A stretch of DNA of 64,000 nt. Origin: Rhodopirellula sp. SM50 (GTDB taxonomy: Bacteria; Planctomycetota; Planctomycetia; Pirellulales; Pirellulaceae). Position numbers and translations under genes: made by a program. Position 1 is the stretch's first letter. The number at the start of each line of letters is the position of its first letter. The DNA lies in contig NZ_NTFY01000006.1 in assembly GCF_002289565.1 (NCBI RefSeq), positions 72,066-136,065 of the forward strand. The letters run 5' to 3'. Below the pieces are notes generated by a model, which saw only the letters and a list, made by a program, of their open reading frames with translations, was not told where the DNA came from and ran no database searches. This document shows, in pieces, positions 40,691-49,686 of this stretch.

Positions 40691-41064
40691 ATCTCTTGTG
40701 GCCCATCGTGTGATACAACGGCGCATCACTCCCTCGTTGCTCGCGTCGTGTGGCTCGAGGGAGTGCTTCTTTTACTAAAAGACGAATCCGACCGAACGCA
40801 CAACGCGCCGACCCCTGTGTGTCGAGCGCCTTTGGATGTTTGAAGTGCACCACTGAGATCAAAACGCGGCTCGTACCGCGATGCTGATGAACTGCGTGCA
40901 AGTGATTGGTGAAGCGGATGGTGTTCCGAGAGCGGATCGTTTCACGTGGCCGGGCGCCGTGAGGTGCGTCCTTGCGAGAGATTGCGTTGGTATCCTTGCC
41001 TGATGCAGGTGTGCAGAAACGTTGTGCGACCCCGTCTGGGGGCGATGGGAGGATTGGGGGCGTG

Positions 41065-41125
41065 GTCCCGAGGTGGCGCTGCGCTGACCTCCGGCTACTG
41101 GCTGTGATCCCTCCGGGATGCCGTG
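41065..41125 (+). repeat. 61-bp dispersed repeat, copy 1
   Basis: The stretch around GCTGACCTCCGGCTACTGGC and TGATCCCTCCGGGAT recurs inverted at 63,802-63,864 with only scattered differences over about 60 bp. It lies in non-coding DNA at both places and contains a short internal palindrome (CCCTCCGGGA). Confidence 0.85.
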
Positions 41126-41412
41126 GACGCTGCGTCGGTGGCGTCGGTTTGGTGGTGCTTGCCCGTTGGGCAACGAGGCATGTCGGATTGCAACTCCAGC
41201 TTGGTCCGCAAGCACTGCGGCAGCGAATCGCTGACGCTGATCGATGAGGTCGACCCTCCCCTCGCTGCGCTCGACTCTCCCTGCCGGGGAGGGTTGCTTC
41301 AGTTGTGTAGACACCAAAGCCTGCCTTGAGGGGATCCTTCTACACTGGACCTTGTCTCAAGCGTGTGGGGAACCCGTTATGATGTGTTGATCGCGTCGGA
41401 TCGGCCGTGTCT

Positions 41413-41436
41413 TGACAGGCTGGAAGCCTATCCCAC
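41413..41436 (+). repeat. 24-bp palindromic repeat, copy 1
   Basis: Contains AGGCTGGAAGCCT, a 5-bp stem with a 3-base loop, within a 24-bp unit beginning TGACAGG and ending ATCCCAC. Identical copies lie at 42,999-43,022 (same orientation) and 45,018-45,041 (inverted). Copy 1 is 44 bp before the sulfatase start. Confidence 0.95.
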
Positions 41437-41480
41437 GTTGTTGTGCCTGATCAATTTCGCCTCCAGTTGACATCTGAAGC

Positions 41481-42941
41481 ATGCCCTCAAAATTTCTTGC
41501 ACTGGTTTGTTGCATCGTCGGTTTGCTGTCCCTGACGAATCCTCCGTTCAGCGCCTCAGCCGCCGACAAGCCGAATGTGCTGTTCATTTTCTTGGACGAC
41601 TTCGGTTGGCGGGATGCCGGTTTCATGGGCAGCGACTTTTACGAGACGCCGAACCTGGATGCGCTGGCCGCTCGCGGTATGGTGTTCACGGATGCCTACG
41701 CCGGCGCCGCCAATTGTGCCCCGTCGCGAGCCTGCCTGTTGTCCGGTCAGTACTCGCCGCGTCACGAGATCTACAACGTGGGGACATCGCGGCGGGGGAA
41801 ACGAACCCACGGACGGCTGATGCACATCCCCGGCACCGACACACTGCGAACCGACATTCGCACCTGGGCCCACTGCGTGCGAGACGCCGGCTATCGTACC
41901 GGCACGATCGGCAAATGGCATCTCAGCAACGACCCGCTGCCCTATGGATTCGATTTCAATTTTGCGGGCACGCATAGCGGAAGTCCGCCCCGCGGTTACT
42001 ATCCGCCGCACGGCAACATCCCCGAACTGGCCGATGCACCCAAGGACGAGTACCTGACGAACCGTTTGACTGAAGAAGCGATCAAGTTCATTCGACGCGA
42101 TACGGGCAAGCCGTGGTTTTTGTACTTGACCCACTTCGCCGTGCACACGCCGATCCAGGGTGAGCCGGAGCTGGTGAAAAAGTACGAACAGAAAAACCCC
42201 GGTGAACTGCACGACCATCCCGTGATGGCGGCAATGATCGAAAGTGTCGATGTCGGTGTGGGGCGGATCATCAAGGCGATTGAGTCGCTGGGGCAGACCG
42301 ACGACACCATCATTGTGTTTACCAGTGACAACGGCGGCTACGGTCCGGCGACATCGATGAAACCGCTGAAAGGATACAAGGGAACGTACTATGAGGGCGG
42401 CATCCGCGAACCGATGTTTGTCGTTTGGCCGGGAGTGACAAAGCCGGGGACGACCTGCGATACGCCGGTGATCAACGTCGATTTGTTCCCGACGTTTTGT
42501 GAGATGACCGGCGCGGCACTGCCGGATCAGCCCGTCGATGGTGTCAGTCTGCGACCCTTGCTGGCCGGCGAAGCCGATCCGGCGTTCGAGTCGCGATCGC
42601 TGTTCTGGCACTTCCCCGCGTATCTGCAAAGCTACCAACGAATTGACGAGCAGCGCGATGTGCTGTTTCGTTCGCGGCCCTGCAGCATCATCCGCAATGG
42701 AAAATGGAAGCTGCACGAGTACTTTGAAGACGGCGGGTTGGAGCTGTACGATTTGGAAGCGGATCCCGGCGAGACGACAAACCTGGCCGCGTCGCACCCG
42801 CAAGACCGAGACCGATTGCACGGACTGCTCAAGGCCTGGCGAGAATCGACCGGCGCCCCCGTGCCGACCGAGCCGAATCCCCACTTCGACGCCGCCGACG
42901 AAGAGCGGGAAATCACCAGACGCTTGAAAAAAAAGGGATAA
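41481..42941 (+). CDS. Sulfatase (formylglycine type I), secreted
   Basis: 486 residues with a signal peptide (FLALVCCIVGLLSLT, cleaved near SASAAD). The fold is that of alkaline-phosphatase-superfamily sulfatases: metal-binding DD at residues 39-40 (FIFLDDFGW), the signature CAPSRACLLSGQY with Cys79 as the formylglycine precursor, GYRTGTIGKWHL, HTPIQGEP, and FTSDNGGYGP. The C-terminal LYDLEADPGETTNLA is typical of the family. It hydrolyses sulfate esters, in planctomycetes usually of algal polysaccharides; the specific substrate cannot be read. An anaerobic or FGE-type maturase is needed and not seen here. The gene stands alone, flanked by repeats. Confidence 0.93.
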   Translation: MPSKFLALVCCIVGLLSLTNPPFSASAADKPNVLFIFLDDFGWRDAGFMGSDFYETPNLDALAARGMVFTDAYAGAANCAPSRACLLSGQYSPRHEIYNVGTSRRGKRTHGRLMHIPGTDTLRTDIRTWAHCVRDAGYRTGTIGKWHLSNDPLPYGFDFNFAGTHSGSPPRGYYPPHGNIPELADAPKDEYLTNRLTEEAIKFIRRDTGKPWFLYLTHFAVHTPIQGEPELVKKYEQKNPGELHDHPVMAAMIESVDVGVGRIIKAIESLGQTDDTIIVFTSDNGGYGPATSMKPLKGYKGTYYEGGIREPMFVVWPGVTKPGTTCDTPVINVDLFPTFCEMTGAALPDQPVDGVSLRPLLAGEADPAFESRSLFWHFPAYLQSYQRIDEQRDVLFRSRPCSIIRNGKWKLHEYFEDGGLELYDLEADPGETTNLAASHPQDRDRLHGLLKAWRESTGAPVPTEPNPHFDAADEEREITRRLKKKG

Positions 42942-43073
42942 GTCTATAGCCTGAACCGTGGTAGCGGTGGGAGAGACTCGCAGAGGTCGTCATGCTGTTG
43001 ACAGGCTGGAAGCCTATCCCACTTGGGTTGCGCCCGGTGTTTTGCCGATTGAATTCGGGATGGAGTGGACGTG
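42942..43073. repeat. Intergenic with second 24-bp palindromic repeat
   Basis: The repeat copy is at 42,999-43,022, identical to the one at 41,413. It separates the sulfatase and helicase genes, and no other feature is visible. Confidence 0.9.
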
Positions 43074-45011
43074 ATGGAATTAAATGCCGAGCAAAAGTGT
43101 GCCGCCGAGTTCGCCGGGGATGACGTGCTGGTCCTGGCCGGTGCGGGGACGGGGAAGACGAGCACCATCGTCGCCCGTGTCGTCCATCTGACGAAGATCG
43201 GCGTCGACCCGCGACGCATTCTGTTGTTGACCTTCACGCGTCGCGCCGCCCGCGAGATGCGGCATCGGCTGACCCAGCAGATCGGTTCCGCGGCCAAGAC
43301 CGTGCCGACGGGAACCTTTCACAACTTTTGTTTGCAGTACCTTCGTCGTTGGCCGGATCTGTTCGAGTGCGGTTCGTTGACGATCATCGACCGCGACGAC
43401 CAGTTGCAACTGATGAAGCTCGCCCGCGCCAACGTGGTGGGAAAGGACGCCGCGTTTCCCAAGTCGGCCGAGCTCGCCAATTACTATTCGTACGCCAGGA
43501 ACACCAACCGTCCGGTCGCCGAGTATCTGGCCGAGTTCACCGACCACGACGAAGACGGAATCAAACGGATCAGCAGCGTCTTGCAGGACTACACCAAGCG
43601 AAAGCACGAATGTCGATATTTCGACTACGACGACATCCTGCACCTGTTCGCCCGGCAGTTGCACCGCAGCCGAATCGTCCGCGAGAAGATGCAATCACGT
43701 TATGACCACATTCTGGTCGACGAGATGCAGGACACCAATCCGCTGCAATGGTTGATCTTGGATGGCATGCGTGACCCGGCAAAACTATTTTGCGTCGGTG
43801 ACGACGCGCAAAGTATTTATGCGTTCCGCGGCGCCGACTTTCGTAACGTCCACTCCTTCACCGAGCGAGTCGCCGGCGCGGAGGTGTTGAAACTGGAAGA
43901 GAATTATCGCAGCACCCAGGAGATCTTGGATCTGTCCAACTGGTTGCTCGACCAGTCATCACTGGGCTATGACAAACATTTGCGTTCCGCCCGAGGTCCG
44001 GGCATCAAACCGGTCCTGGTTGAATTGGACGGCGACTTTGAGGAGGCGGATTGGGTGGCATCGGACTTGATGCAGCGACACGAAGACGGTGATCCGTGGC
44101 GTGACCACATGATCCTGACCCGCAGCGCGTGGGCGGCCAGGAGTACCGAAGCGGCCTTGATCGAAAACGACATCCCCTATCGATTCATCGGCGGCACGCA
44201 ACTGCTTCAGTCGGCACACGTCAAGGATCTGCTCAGCCTGCTGCGTGTGATCGACAATCCCGCCGACCAATTGGCTTGGATGCGGTATCTGACGCTTTGG
44301 CCGCGGATCGGCGAAAAGACGGCGGCGACCACGATCAGCAAGTTGCTGGCGATGCCAAACATCAAGGCCATCAGCGAGTTCTTGACCGATCAATACAGAA
44401 CCAACCCGCGTCTGGCCGAATCGATCGCCGAGTGTCTGACGTGTTGGGACCGGCCCAGTGACGTGATCGGCGCCGCGACTGACAAGATGACGCCGCTGCT
44501 GGAAAAGAAATACGATGACTGGGATCGTCGCAGCAAGGATCTGAAGTTGCTGCAACGATTGGCGGCCAAACACCAATCGGTCGGCGAATTTCTAGAAACC
44601 TACACGCTGGACCCGATCACCGAATCCGAAGCCAGTAACGAAGACGTCGACGATTTGGTGACGCTGATCACCGTTCACAGTGCCAAGGGAACCGAAGCAC
44701 CGGTGTGTTATCTGATCGGAGTCCAGCCGGGCAACTATCCCCACGTCCGCAGCATCGGCGACGACGATAAAGAGGAGGAAGAGCGACGGGTGTTGTACGT
44801 CGCGATGACGCGTGCCCAGAACGAGCTGTTTCTGACCGGAACCTTGCGCTCGCACGGTGCCTATGTCCCGCACCACAATCGATTTTATCAATCCGGCGGC
44901 TCAAGCTCTCAGCCGTACTTTTTGAGCGACGTGCCGCCTGATCTGGTCCAGTCGGACTTGGACATCGACACCGATCCGTTTGACGCGCCGATCACCTCGT
45001 TTCGGGGTTGA
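43074..45011 (+). CDS. UvrD/Rep-type superfamily 1 DNA helicase
   Basis: 645 residues from the ATG at 43,074; a GTG nine bases upstream would add MDV. Motifs in order: LNAEQ (Q-motif), GAGTGKT (Walker A, residues 23-29), LLTFTRRAAREM (Ia), FDYDDIL, VDEMQDTN (II; Met replaces the usual Phe), GDDAQSIYAFRGA (III), ENYRST (IV), TVHSAKGTEAPVCYLIG (V) and EERRVLYVAMTRA (VI). It is shorter than typical UvrD (about 720) but complete for motor function. It is an ATP-driven 3'-5' DNA helicase of repair or replication-restart type. Motif V has GTEAPV where most members have GLEWxxV, so it is a diverged paralogue. The name uvrD or rep is not assigned. Confidence 0.9.
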   Translation: MELNAEQKCAAEFAGDDVLVLAGAGTGKTSTIVARVVHLTKIGVDPRRILLLTFTRRAAREMRHRLTQQIGSAAKTVPTGTFHNFCLQYLRRWPDLFECGSLTIIDRDDQLQLMKLARANVVGKDAAFPKSAELANYYSYARNTNRPVAEYLAEFTDHDEDGIKRISSVLQDYTKRKHECRYFDYDDILHLFARQLHRSRIVREKMQSRYDHILVDEMQDTNPLQWLILDGMRDPAKLFCVGDDAQSIYAFRGADFRNVHSFTERVAGAEVLKLEENYRSTQEILDLSNWLLDQSSLGYDKHLRSARGPGIKPVLVELDGDFEEADWVASDLMQRHEDGDPWRDHMILTRSAWAARSTEAALIENDIPYRFIGGTQLLQSAHVKDLLSLLRVIDNPADQLAWMRYLTLWPRIGEKTAATTISKLLAMPNIKAISEFLTDQYRTNPRLAESIAECLTCWDRPSDVIGAATDKMTPLLEKKYDDWDRRSKDLKLLQRLAAKHQSVGEFLETYTLDPITESEASNEDVDDLVTLITVHSAKGTEAPVCYLIGVQPGNYPHVRSIGDDDKEEEERRVLYVAMTRAQNELFLTGTLRSHGAYVPHHNRFYQSGGSSSQPYFLSDVPPDLVQSDLDIDTDPFDAPITSFRG

Positions 45012-45017
45012 GTGAAA

Positions 45018-45041
45018 GTGGGATAGGCTTCCAGCCTGTCA
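45018..45041 (-). repeat. 24-bp palindromic repeat, copy 3 (inverted)
   Basis: Exact inverse of the copies at 41,413 and 42,999, starting 7 bp after the helicase stop codon. Confidence 0.95.
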
Positions 45042-45096
45042 GTCTGCAATGTCGATCGTGGACGCCAATCCTGCGGATTACCCAATACTTCTTTGC

Positions 45097-45288
45097 CTTG
45101 TTCCCGGGCTCCGCCCTACGCCGAGAACGATTTACTTCCTGTGTTTGACGAGGTTTTAGCGGCAGGGCGCGAGCCCTCCGGTTCCGCTTCTTTGCCAACA
45201 CACCGGAGGGCTCGCGCCCTACCGCTAAAAAGTCGTTCACGGCGTAGGGCGGAGCCTGGGAACAAGTCTAAAACCTCCTCAAACACAG
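45097..45288. repeat. Nested multi-arm palindrome
   Basis: Three pairs of inverted arms interlock. An inner pair 45,154-45,181 / 45,203-45,230 (core GGGCGCGAGCCCTCCGG) has one mismatch. An outer pair 45,097-45,123 / 45,240-45,266 (core GGCTCCGCCCTACGCCG) has one or two mismatches. A third pair 45,139-45,158 / 45,269-45,288 overlaps the left inner arm. Nothing is encoded. It lies between the convergent helicase and YpdA-like genes. Confidence 0.9.
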
Positions 45289-45329
45289 CCCCTTGGCATG
45301 CACAGCATGCCCTACACGACTGACCGCGT

Positions 45330-46433
45330 TTAACTCTCCGGTTGCGTCATGATTTGATCGCGGTACTGCAGCGGTGCGGAATCGATGTGTTGGCCCGACA
45401 GATGGGCGACGATCTTGTCGACGTGGTCGTGGCAGTTTTCCAGAAACGTCTTGTACTTGCTGCTCTGTGTGCCGGCGGTTGCGGTGCCCGCGATGTAAAT
45501 GCCGGCGACGTTGGTCTGCATCGTGTTTTCGTCGTAGGTCGGTCGCTGCATCGAGTCAGACAGTTCGACCCCGGCCATTCGCATCAACGTCTTGTCCTGC
45601 TCGTAGCCGATCAACGTCAGCACATCGTCCGCCTTGACTTCCGCGATGGAACCACCATCGATCGACTGCAGGTGGACGCACTCGCTGGTGATCCGCACGG
45701 GTAGGGTGCCGGTCAAATCGCCGATCCGGCCGGCGGCTAAGAGCCCCTTGATCTCGGGCAGCAACCAATACTTGATGTGGTCTTCGGGCAATTCCGAACC
45801 GCGATAGCTGAGCGACACGTTGGCACCGGCATGATGCAATCGCAATGCCGCCTCGATCGCACTGTTTCGCCCGCCGACGATCAGCACGTCTCGGCCGAAA
45901 TAGCGATGGGTCTCGCGCAGGTAGCCATCGACATGGGGCAGATCCTCACCCGGAATCCCCAGCCTTTTTGGAAAGTCGGTTCCACCGATGGCCAGGACCA
46001 CCGCCTCGGCCGACCAGACGCTCGGTCGTCCGCCCGGTTTGGTCGTCACGGCGAAGCGGCCACTGCCCTCGCCCGAGCTCTCCTCCTCACGGGCAATGTT
46101 CACCACCGGGCAATGGGTGTGCACCCGAATTTCGAATTGGGTCGCCACGCCACGCAGGTATGTCAGGTACTGCTCGCGAGTCGCCTTGGACTGGTCGCTG
46201 GTCAGCAGCGGAACGCCGGCGATCGCGATCCGCTCATTGCTACTGAACCAGCGTGTTTGGGGAGCCCACCAGGAGATCGTGTGCCCGATCGAACCGGCAT
46301 CAAACAGTTCGAACTCGATGCCGCAACGGCGCAGCGCGACGGCGAGTTCCAATCCGATCGGCCCGGCCCCCACGATCACCACTCGGGTCGAACGGGTCTC
46401 GTCGGGCGATGCAGTCGGTTGCGGATTGGACAT
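45330..46433 (-). CDS. YpdA-like FAD/NAD(P)-dependent oxidoreductase
   Basis: 367 residues from the ATG at 46,433; an upstream in-frame start exists at 46,460. It has an FAD-binding VVIVGAGPIGLELA near residue 20, the YpdA-type phrase SWWAPQTRWFSSNERIAIAG, a second nucleotide-binding VLIVGGRNSAIEAAL, and a C-terminal YIAGTATAGTQSSKYKTFLEN that closes the flavin site. The family includes bacillithiol-disulfide reductase YpdA. In S. aureus YpdA a Cys in the first glycine motif (GPCG) is required; here that position is Ile (GPIG), so the same reaction is doubtful. Last gene of a probable four-gene minus-strand operon, 40 bp after nagB. Confidence 0.8.
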   Translation of the reverse strand: MSNPQPTASPDETRSTRVVIVGAGPIGLELAVALRRCGIEFELFDAGSIGHTISWWAPQTRWFSSNERIAIAGVPLLTSDQSKATREQYLTYLRGVATQFEIRVHTHCPVVNIAREEESSGEGSGRFAVTTKPGGRPSVWSAEAVVLAIGGTDFPKRLGIPGEDLPHVDGYLRETHRYFGRDVLIVGGRNSAIEAALRLHHAGANVSLSYRGSELPEDHIKYWLLPEIKGLLAAGRIGDLTGTLPVRITSECVHLQSIDGGSIAEVKADDVLTLIGYEQDKTLMRMAGVELSDSMQRPTYDENTMQTNVAGIYIAGTATAGTQSSKYKTFLENCHDHVDKIVAHLSGQHIDSAPLQYRDQIMTQPES

Positions 46434-46473
46434 TTTTAATTTTGGTCTGTAATGGGGCAAACGCTCGGCGTGA

Positions 46474-47235
46474 TCAATCCAAACGCAATCCGCCGGCTGC
46501 GTCCTGATCCAAAACGACGGTCACGCGGTCGTGGTTGCGCAGCAGCGATGCGGGGTGCGATTCGTCGACCGGCCCCTCGAGCATCCCCGCGACGGCATCG
46601 GCCTTTCCGGCCCCGGTGGCCAGCAAGACGATCTGGCGGGCATCGAGAATGGTCGCGATACCCATTGTGATCGCGTGGCAAGGCACCTCGTCGATGGAAT
46701 CAAAAAAGCGGGCGTTCTTTTCAATCGTCTCCGGTGTCAGGTCGACCTGACGGGTGCGACTGTCGCGGGGCGAGCCGGGTTCGTTGAAAGCGATATGGCC
46801 GTTGTGACCGAGCCCCAGCAATTGCAGATCGATTCCACCGGCCGACTCGATCATCGATTCGTACGTTGCGCAGTGCGCCGCGACATCGGTGGCACATCCG
46901 TCGGGGACGAAGGTCCGAGCGGGGTCGATGTTGAGGTGATCAAACAGCTGCTCGTTCATGAAGGCGCGAAAGCTTTGCGGATGATCGCCGCTGAGTCCGA
47001 TGTATTCATCCAAGTTGAAGGACGTCACACCGCGAAAGTCGACTTCTCCGCTGCGGTTCATTTCGATCAACCGGCGATACGTCTGCACCGGTGTGCCCCC
47101 GGTCGCCAGTCCGAGCACGCTGTCCGCTTTGCGACGGACCTGCGCCGCGATCAGATCGGCAACCGCGTGCGACGCTTGCTCCCCATCGGCTTTGACGATC
47201 GTTTCGATCCCATTGATTTGCACGGTTTGAATCAT
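46474..47235 (-). CDS. nagB: Glucosamine-6-phosphate deaminase
   Basis: 253 residues, close to the usual family length of about 240-266. It converts glucosamine-6-phosphate to fructose-6-phosphate and ammonia, feeding amino sugars into glycolysis. Motifs: LGLATGGTPVQTYRRLIE (phosphate loop), FNLDEYIGL (catalytic Asp), LGLGHNGHIAFNEPGS (catalytic His and Glu region) and AITMGIATIL. The start overlaps the stop of the HD-domain gene by 4 bp (ATGA on the minus strand). No N-acetylglucosamine deacetylase or transporter is adjacent. Confidence 0.93.
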   Translation of the reverse strand: MIQTVQINGIETIVKADGEQASHAVADLIAAQVRRKADSVLGLATGGTPVQTYRRLIEMNRSGEVDFRGVTSFNLDEYIGLSGDHPQSFRAFMNEQLFDHLNIDPARTFVPDGCATDVAAHCATYESMIESAGGIDLQLLGLGHNGHIAFNEPGSPRDSRTRQVDLTPETIEKNARFFDSIDEVPCHAITMGIATILDARQIVLLATGAGKADAVAGMLEGPVDESHPASLLRNHDRVTVVLDQDAAGGLRLD

Positions 47236-48611
47236 ACCCCTTCACTTTCAGTTTGGCTGACGCACTGGATCAGCAACTCGGACCAATGTTCTAACGTCGG
47301 ATAGTGCGTACGCAACGCTTCACGCAGATCGGGTCGCACGAACACGCGGACCCGTTTGACGACATTATCAAACTGCTGGCGGGCGAGCACCGCCGCGACC
47401 GGTGAAACGTCACCCAGGGTGGCGGTCCGGCCATCGGCAAACAGCACCGCCGTGTTGATGTCGACTTCTAATTTTACCGGCGGTGCATCGATCAGCACAT
47501 CCGCCGCCGCCACCGCGACCCCGGTTTGACGACTCAGTTGTTCCGCCACACGCTCGCACAGCGCGACCAACCACCAATGATGGCGGCGGGCCAAACGTTG
47601 ATGAATCGCTTCCCCCGACAGCACGCTGAACTCGGCGACTCGCTTGAACAATTGACGACGGGCACCGAAAAGCCCCTCGATCAACGGCTCGGCCAAACTG
47701 CCCTGGCCGGTCCGACGCAACAGCGCAATCCATTCGGCGTCGGCAAGCTTGAACGTCGCGCTGAGGTCCATTCGGTTGTGAAGCAGAAACACGCTCCGCT
47801 GCAGCATGGCGGTCGCCGAACGCACCGCGTGATGCCAATACACTTCGCTGAACATGATGTACCGCGCAAAGACCATCATCTCGGCAGCCGTGCGGCCTTT
47901 TTCGCCGACCGCCAATCGCCGGGTCGACGGATCGACCACCAGCGACGAGATCAGCCGACCGGCGTCGAAGTTGCGTCCATAGTCCACCCCGCAGTGCAGA
48001 CTGTCACGTTGCAAGTAATCCAGCTTGTCGATGTCGATCGGACCGCTCAAACAACTGGCCAAAAATTGGAACCCGTCGTCGCCGTCTCCCTCGGATGCCG
48101 GGTCATTCCGGGGGCCGATCAACAGCCGCTGCACATCCGCCGCGTCACACTTCCAATCCTCGTCAATGCATTCGGCCAATTCGCCTTCGCGGATCAATTG
48201 ACCGACCCGATGCTCGTGTCTGGCCACCGAGTCCAACTGCATGTCTTCGATCGGATGGCAAAACGGCCAATGGCCAAGATCGTGCACCAGCGCCGCGACG
48301 AGAAACGCGTCGCAGTGCCGATCGTCCAGCCAACGCGCCGCCAGTTGATCGCCGCGGAATCGGGCCAGCAATCGCAATGCGTTTTGATAGACACCCAACG
48401 TGTGTTCCAAACGCGTGTGCATCGCGCCCGGATAGACCAGCGAAACCATTCCCAGTTGGCTGATCCCGGCCAACCGACGCAGCGCCGCAGTGTCCAGAAT
48501 CCGCCGGACGCGACGAGACAACGGGACGGAATCCGCGGGCGGGATTCGAACCAGGGACCCGGAATCGGCGCCGGCGCGATGCAGGAGATCAAGTTCGGGT
48601 AGCTCGTTCAC
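47232..48611 (-). CDS. HD-domain phosphohydrolase (dGTPase/SAMHD1-like)
   Basis: 459 residues. The HD metal site is seen as TRLEHTLGV (His), ALVHDLGHWPFCHPIED (HD) and GPIDIDKLDYLQRD (distal Asp), the order found in YdhJ/SAMHD1-like dNTP triphosphohydrolases. The N-terminus IPPADSVPLSRRVRRILDTAALRRLAGISQLG also matches that group. About 200 C-terminal residues are helical and less conserved. The substrate is likely a nucleotide but cannot be fixed. The gene is coupled to both neighbours by 4-bp overlaps: the zinc-ribbon membrane protein upstream and nagB downstream. Confidence 0.85.
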   Translation of the reverse strand: MNELPELDLLHRAGADSGSLVRIPPADSVPLSRRVRRILDTAALRRLAGISQLGMVSLVYPGAMHTRLEHTLGVYQNALRLLARFRGDQLAARWLDDRHCDAFLVAALVHDLGHWPFCHPIEDMQLDSVARHEHRVGQLIREGELAECIDEDWKCDAADVQRLLIGPRNDPASEGDGDDGFQFLASCLSGPIDIDKLDYLQRDSLHCGVDYGRNFDAGRLISSLVVDPSTRRLAVGEKGRTAAEMMVFARYIMFSEVYWHHAVRSATAMLQRSVFLLHNRMDLSATFKLADAEWIALLRRTGQGSLAEPLIEGLFGARRQLFKRVAEFSVLSGEAIHQRLARRHHWWLVALCERVAEQLSRQTGVAVAAADVLIDAPPVKLEVDINTAVLFADGRTATLGDVSPVAAVLARQQFDNVVKRVRVFVRPDLREALRTHYPTLEHWSELLIQCVSQTESEGV

Positions 48612-49414
48612 GACAGGCTTGCCAAGGGCGAGCGTGAAACGGTGGCGTCGGTGACCGTCACCGATGACGATTCGATCGTGGACTGCGAAACATCGGGATC
48701 CAAATAGCGATCGACTTCGCCGGGCTCACCGGCGAGCGTCACGCCGCTGGTAAACGCCAGCAAGACGATCACGATGAAATACAGCCCCGCGTGAATGACG
48801 CCGTTGAAAAACTCCAATTCAAACGTCCCCGCCGACGCCAGGGCGCCCAGGGCGATCATCACGCACAGGGTGATGCCGAACACCGTCCACGACATTTCTG
48901 ACGGCGCGTTCAATTCAAACACGTACGAGGGAACAAACGCATACACCACCCAGATCACCGCAAAGATCGCCGAACAGATCAGCACACGGTTCCGCAGCTC
49001 CGGACCGACATACGGTTCGCGTTCCTGGTCATACAAGAACGTGTAGCCGGACCAGACCAAGGGCGGCGCCAACAGAATCAGCCCCGTCAACTGCGCCCAA
49101 AACGGTGCCGTGCCATTTTCTCCGGTGAACCGAAACACCAACGCAAATCCGAACACCGCGACGATCGATCCGATGGAAATCAACAGACCACTTTTGGTGA
49201 CGTCGGTTTCCTTGCGTTTGATCGGCTTGAGGACGCTGACGCCCTTGCTGTCCTTCGGCGCCCCATCGGTCGGCGCATGGATGACGACCTGCTCGTCCGC
49301 CGTGGGGATTTCGATCGGCTTCTTGCAATTCGGACACGGCCCAGTTTTGCCGGCGAATTTGTCGCTCACCTGGAATCGTTTCAGACAGTGGCGACAGGTA
49401 ACTTGGATCGGCAT
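48608..49414 (-). CDS. Zinc-ribbon membrane protein of unknown function
   Basis: 268 residues from the ATG at 49,414, chosen because MPIQVTCRHCLKRFQV is a normal zinc-ribbon start; the open frame continues upstream to 49,687 with implausible sequence. It has an N-terminal zinc ribbon (CRHC ... CPNC, about residues 7-30), a charged linker, then about five membrane segments (GLLISIGSIVAVFGFALVF, LTGLILLAPPLVWSGYTFL, VLICSAIFAVIWVVYAFV, VFGITLCVMIALGALAS, GLYFIVIVLLAFTSGVT), and a Ser/Thr-rich tail. First gene of the minus-strand operon. The ribbon-plus-membrane layout is common in planctomycetes; function unknown. Confidence 0.8.
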   Translation of the reverse strand: MPIQVTCRHCLKRFQVSDKFAGKTGPCPNCKKPIEIPTADEQVVIHAPTDGAPKDSKGVSVLKPIKRKETDVTKSGLLISIGSIVAVFGFALVFRFTGENGTAPFWAQLTGLILLAPPLVWSGYTFLYDQEREPYVGPELRNRVLICSAIFAVIWVVYAFVPSYVFELNAPSEMSWTVFGITLCVMIALGALASAGTFELEFFNGVIHAGLYFIVIVLLAFTSGVTLAGEPGEVDRYLDPDVSQSTIESSSVTVTDATVSRSPLASLS

Positions 49415-49686
49415 GAATGCAATTCTCTGCCAGCGGTTGCACTGGCACGGACGAACCGAACGGAGACGGGATAAAAAAACATGACGCCCGGCTGAAAAAC
49501 GCGGGTGATCTGTCATGATGTAGGGACAGTTTGTCACGCCAACAAGTCCCTTTGCAACCCTTCCGCCCCGATCGGGCATCAAATGTCGCACCGCCGCCCC
49601 GCATGCGGACGCCGCCGGTGCAGCGTCGGTCGCCTTGTGACATGGCCCATCGTCACCACACCTCCTTGACGGGCGCTGGAGCCCCA
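49415..49686. promoter_or_regulatory. Divergent promoter region
   Basis: 272 bp between the zinc-ribbon operon (minus) and trmL (plus). It should contain both promoters. No operator or clear promoter box was recognised. Confidence 0.4.

Larger units (their letters stand above)
40691..41480. other. Non-coding interval with dispersed repeats
   Basis: No convincing gene. It includes the 61-bp dispersed repeat at 41,065, a short hairpin (CCCTCCCC...GGGGAGGG at about 41,256-41,297) and the first copy of the 24-bp palindromic repeat at 41,413. The promoter of the sulfatase gene must lie in its right part, but I cannot locate it. Confidence 0.6.

Noticed and set aside
40093..40843. Overlapping open frames of about 180-230 codons on both strands
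   Set aside because: They run through palindromic REP-like repeats and the duplicated non-coding block; translations show repeat-derived phrases only.
41556..42884. 442-codon minus-strand frame opposite the first sulfatase
   Set aside because: The plus strand encodes a complete sulfatase with signal peptide and CAPSR motif; the antisense frame matches nothing.
47526..48602. 358-codon plus-strand frame opposite the HD-domain gene
   Set aside because: Shadow of the HD-domain gene, which has all metal-site motifs and overlapping neighbours in one operon.
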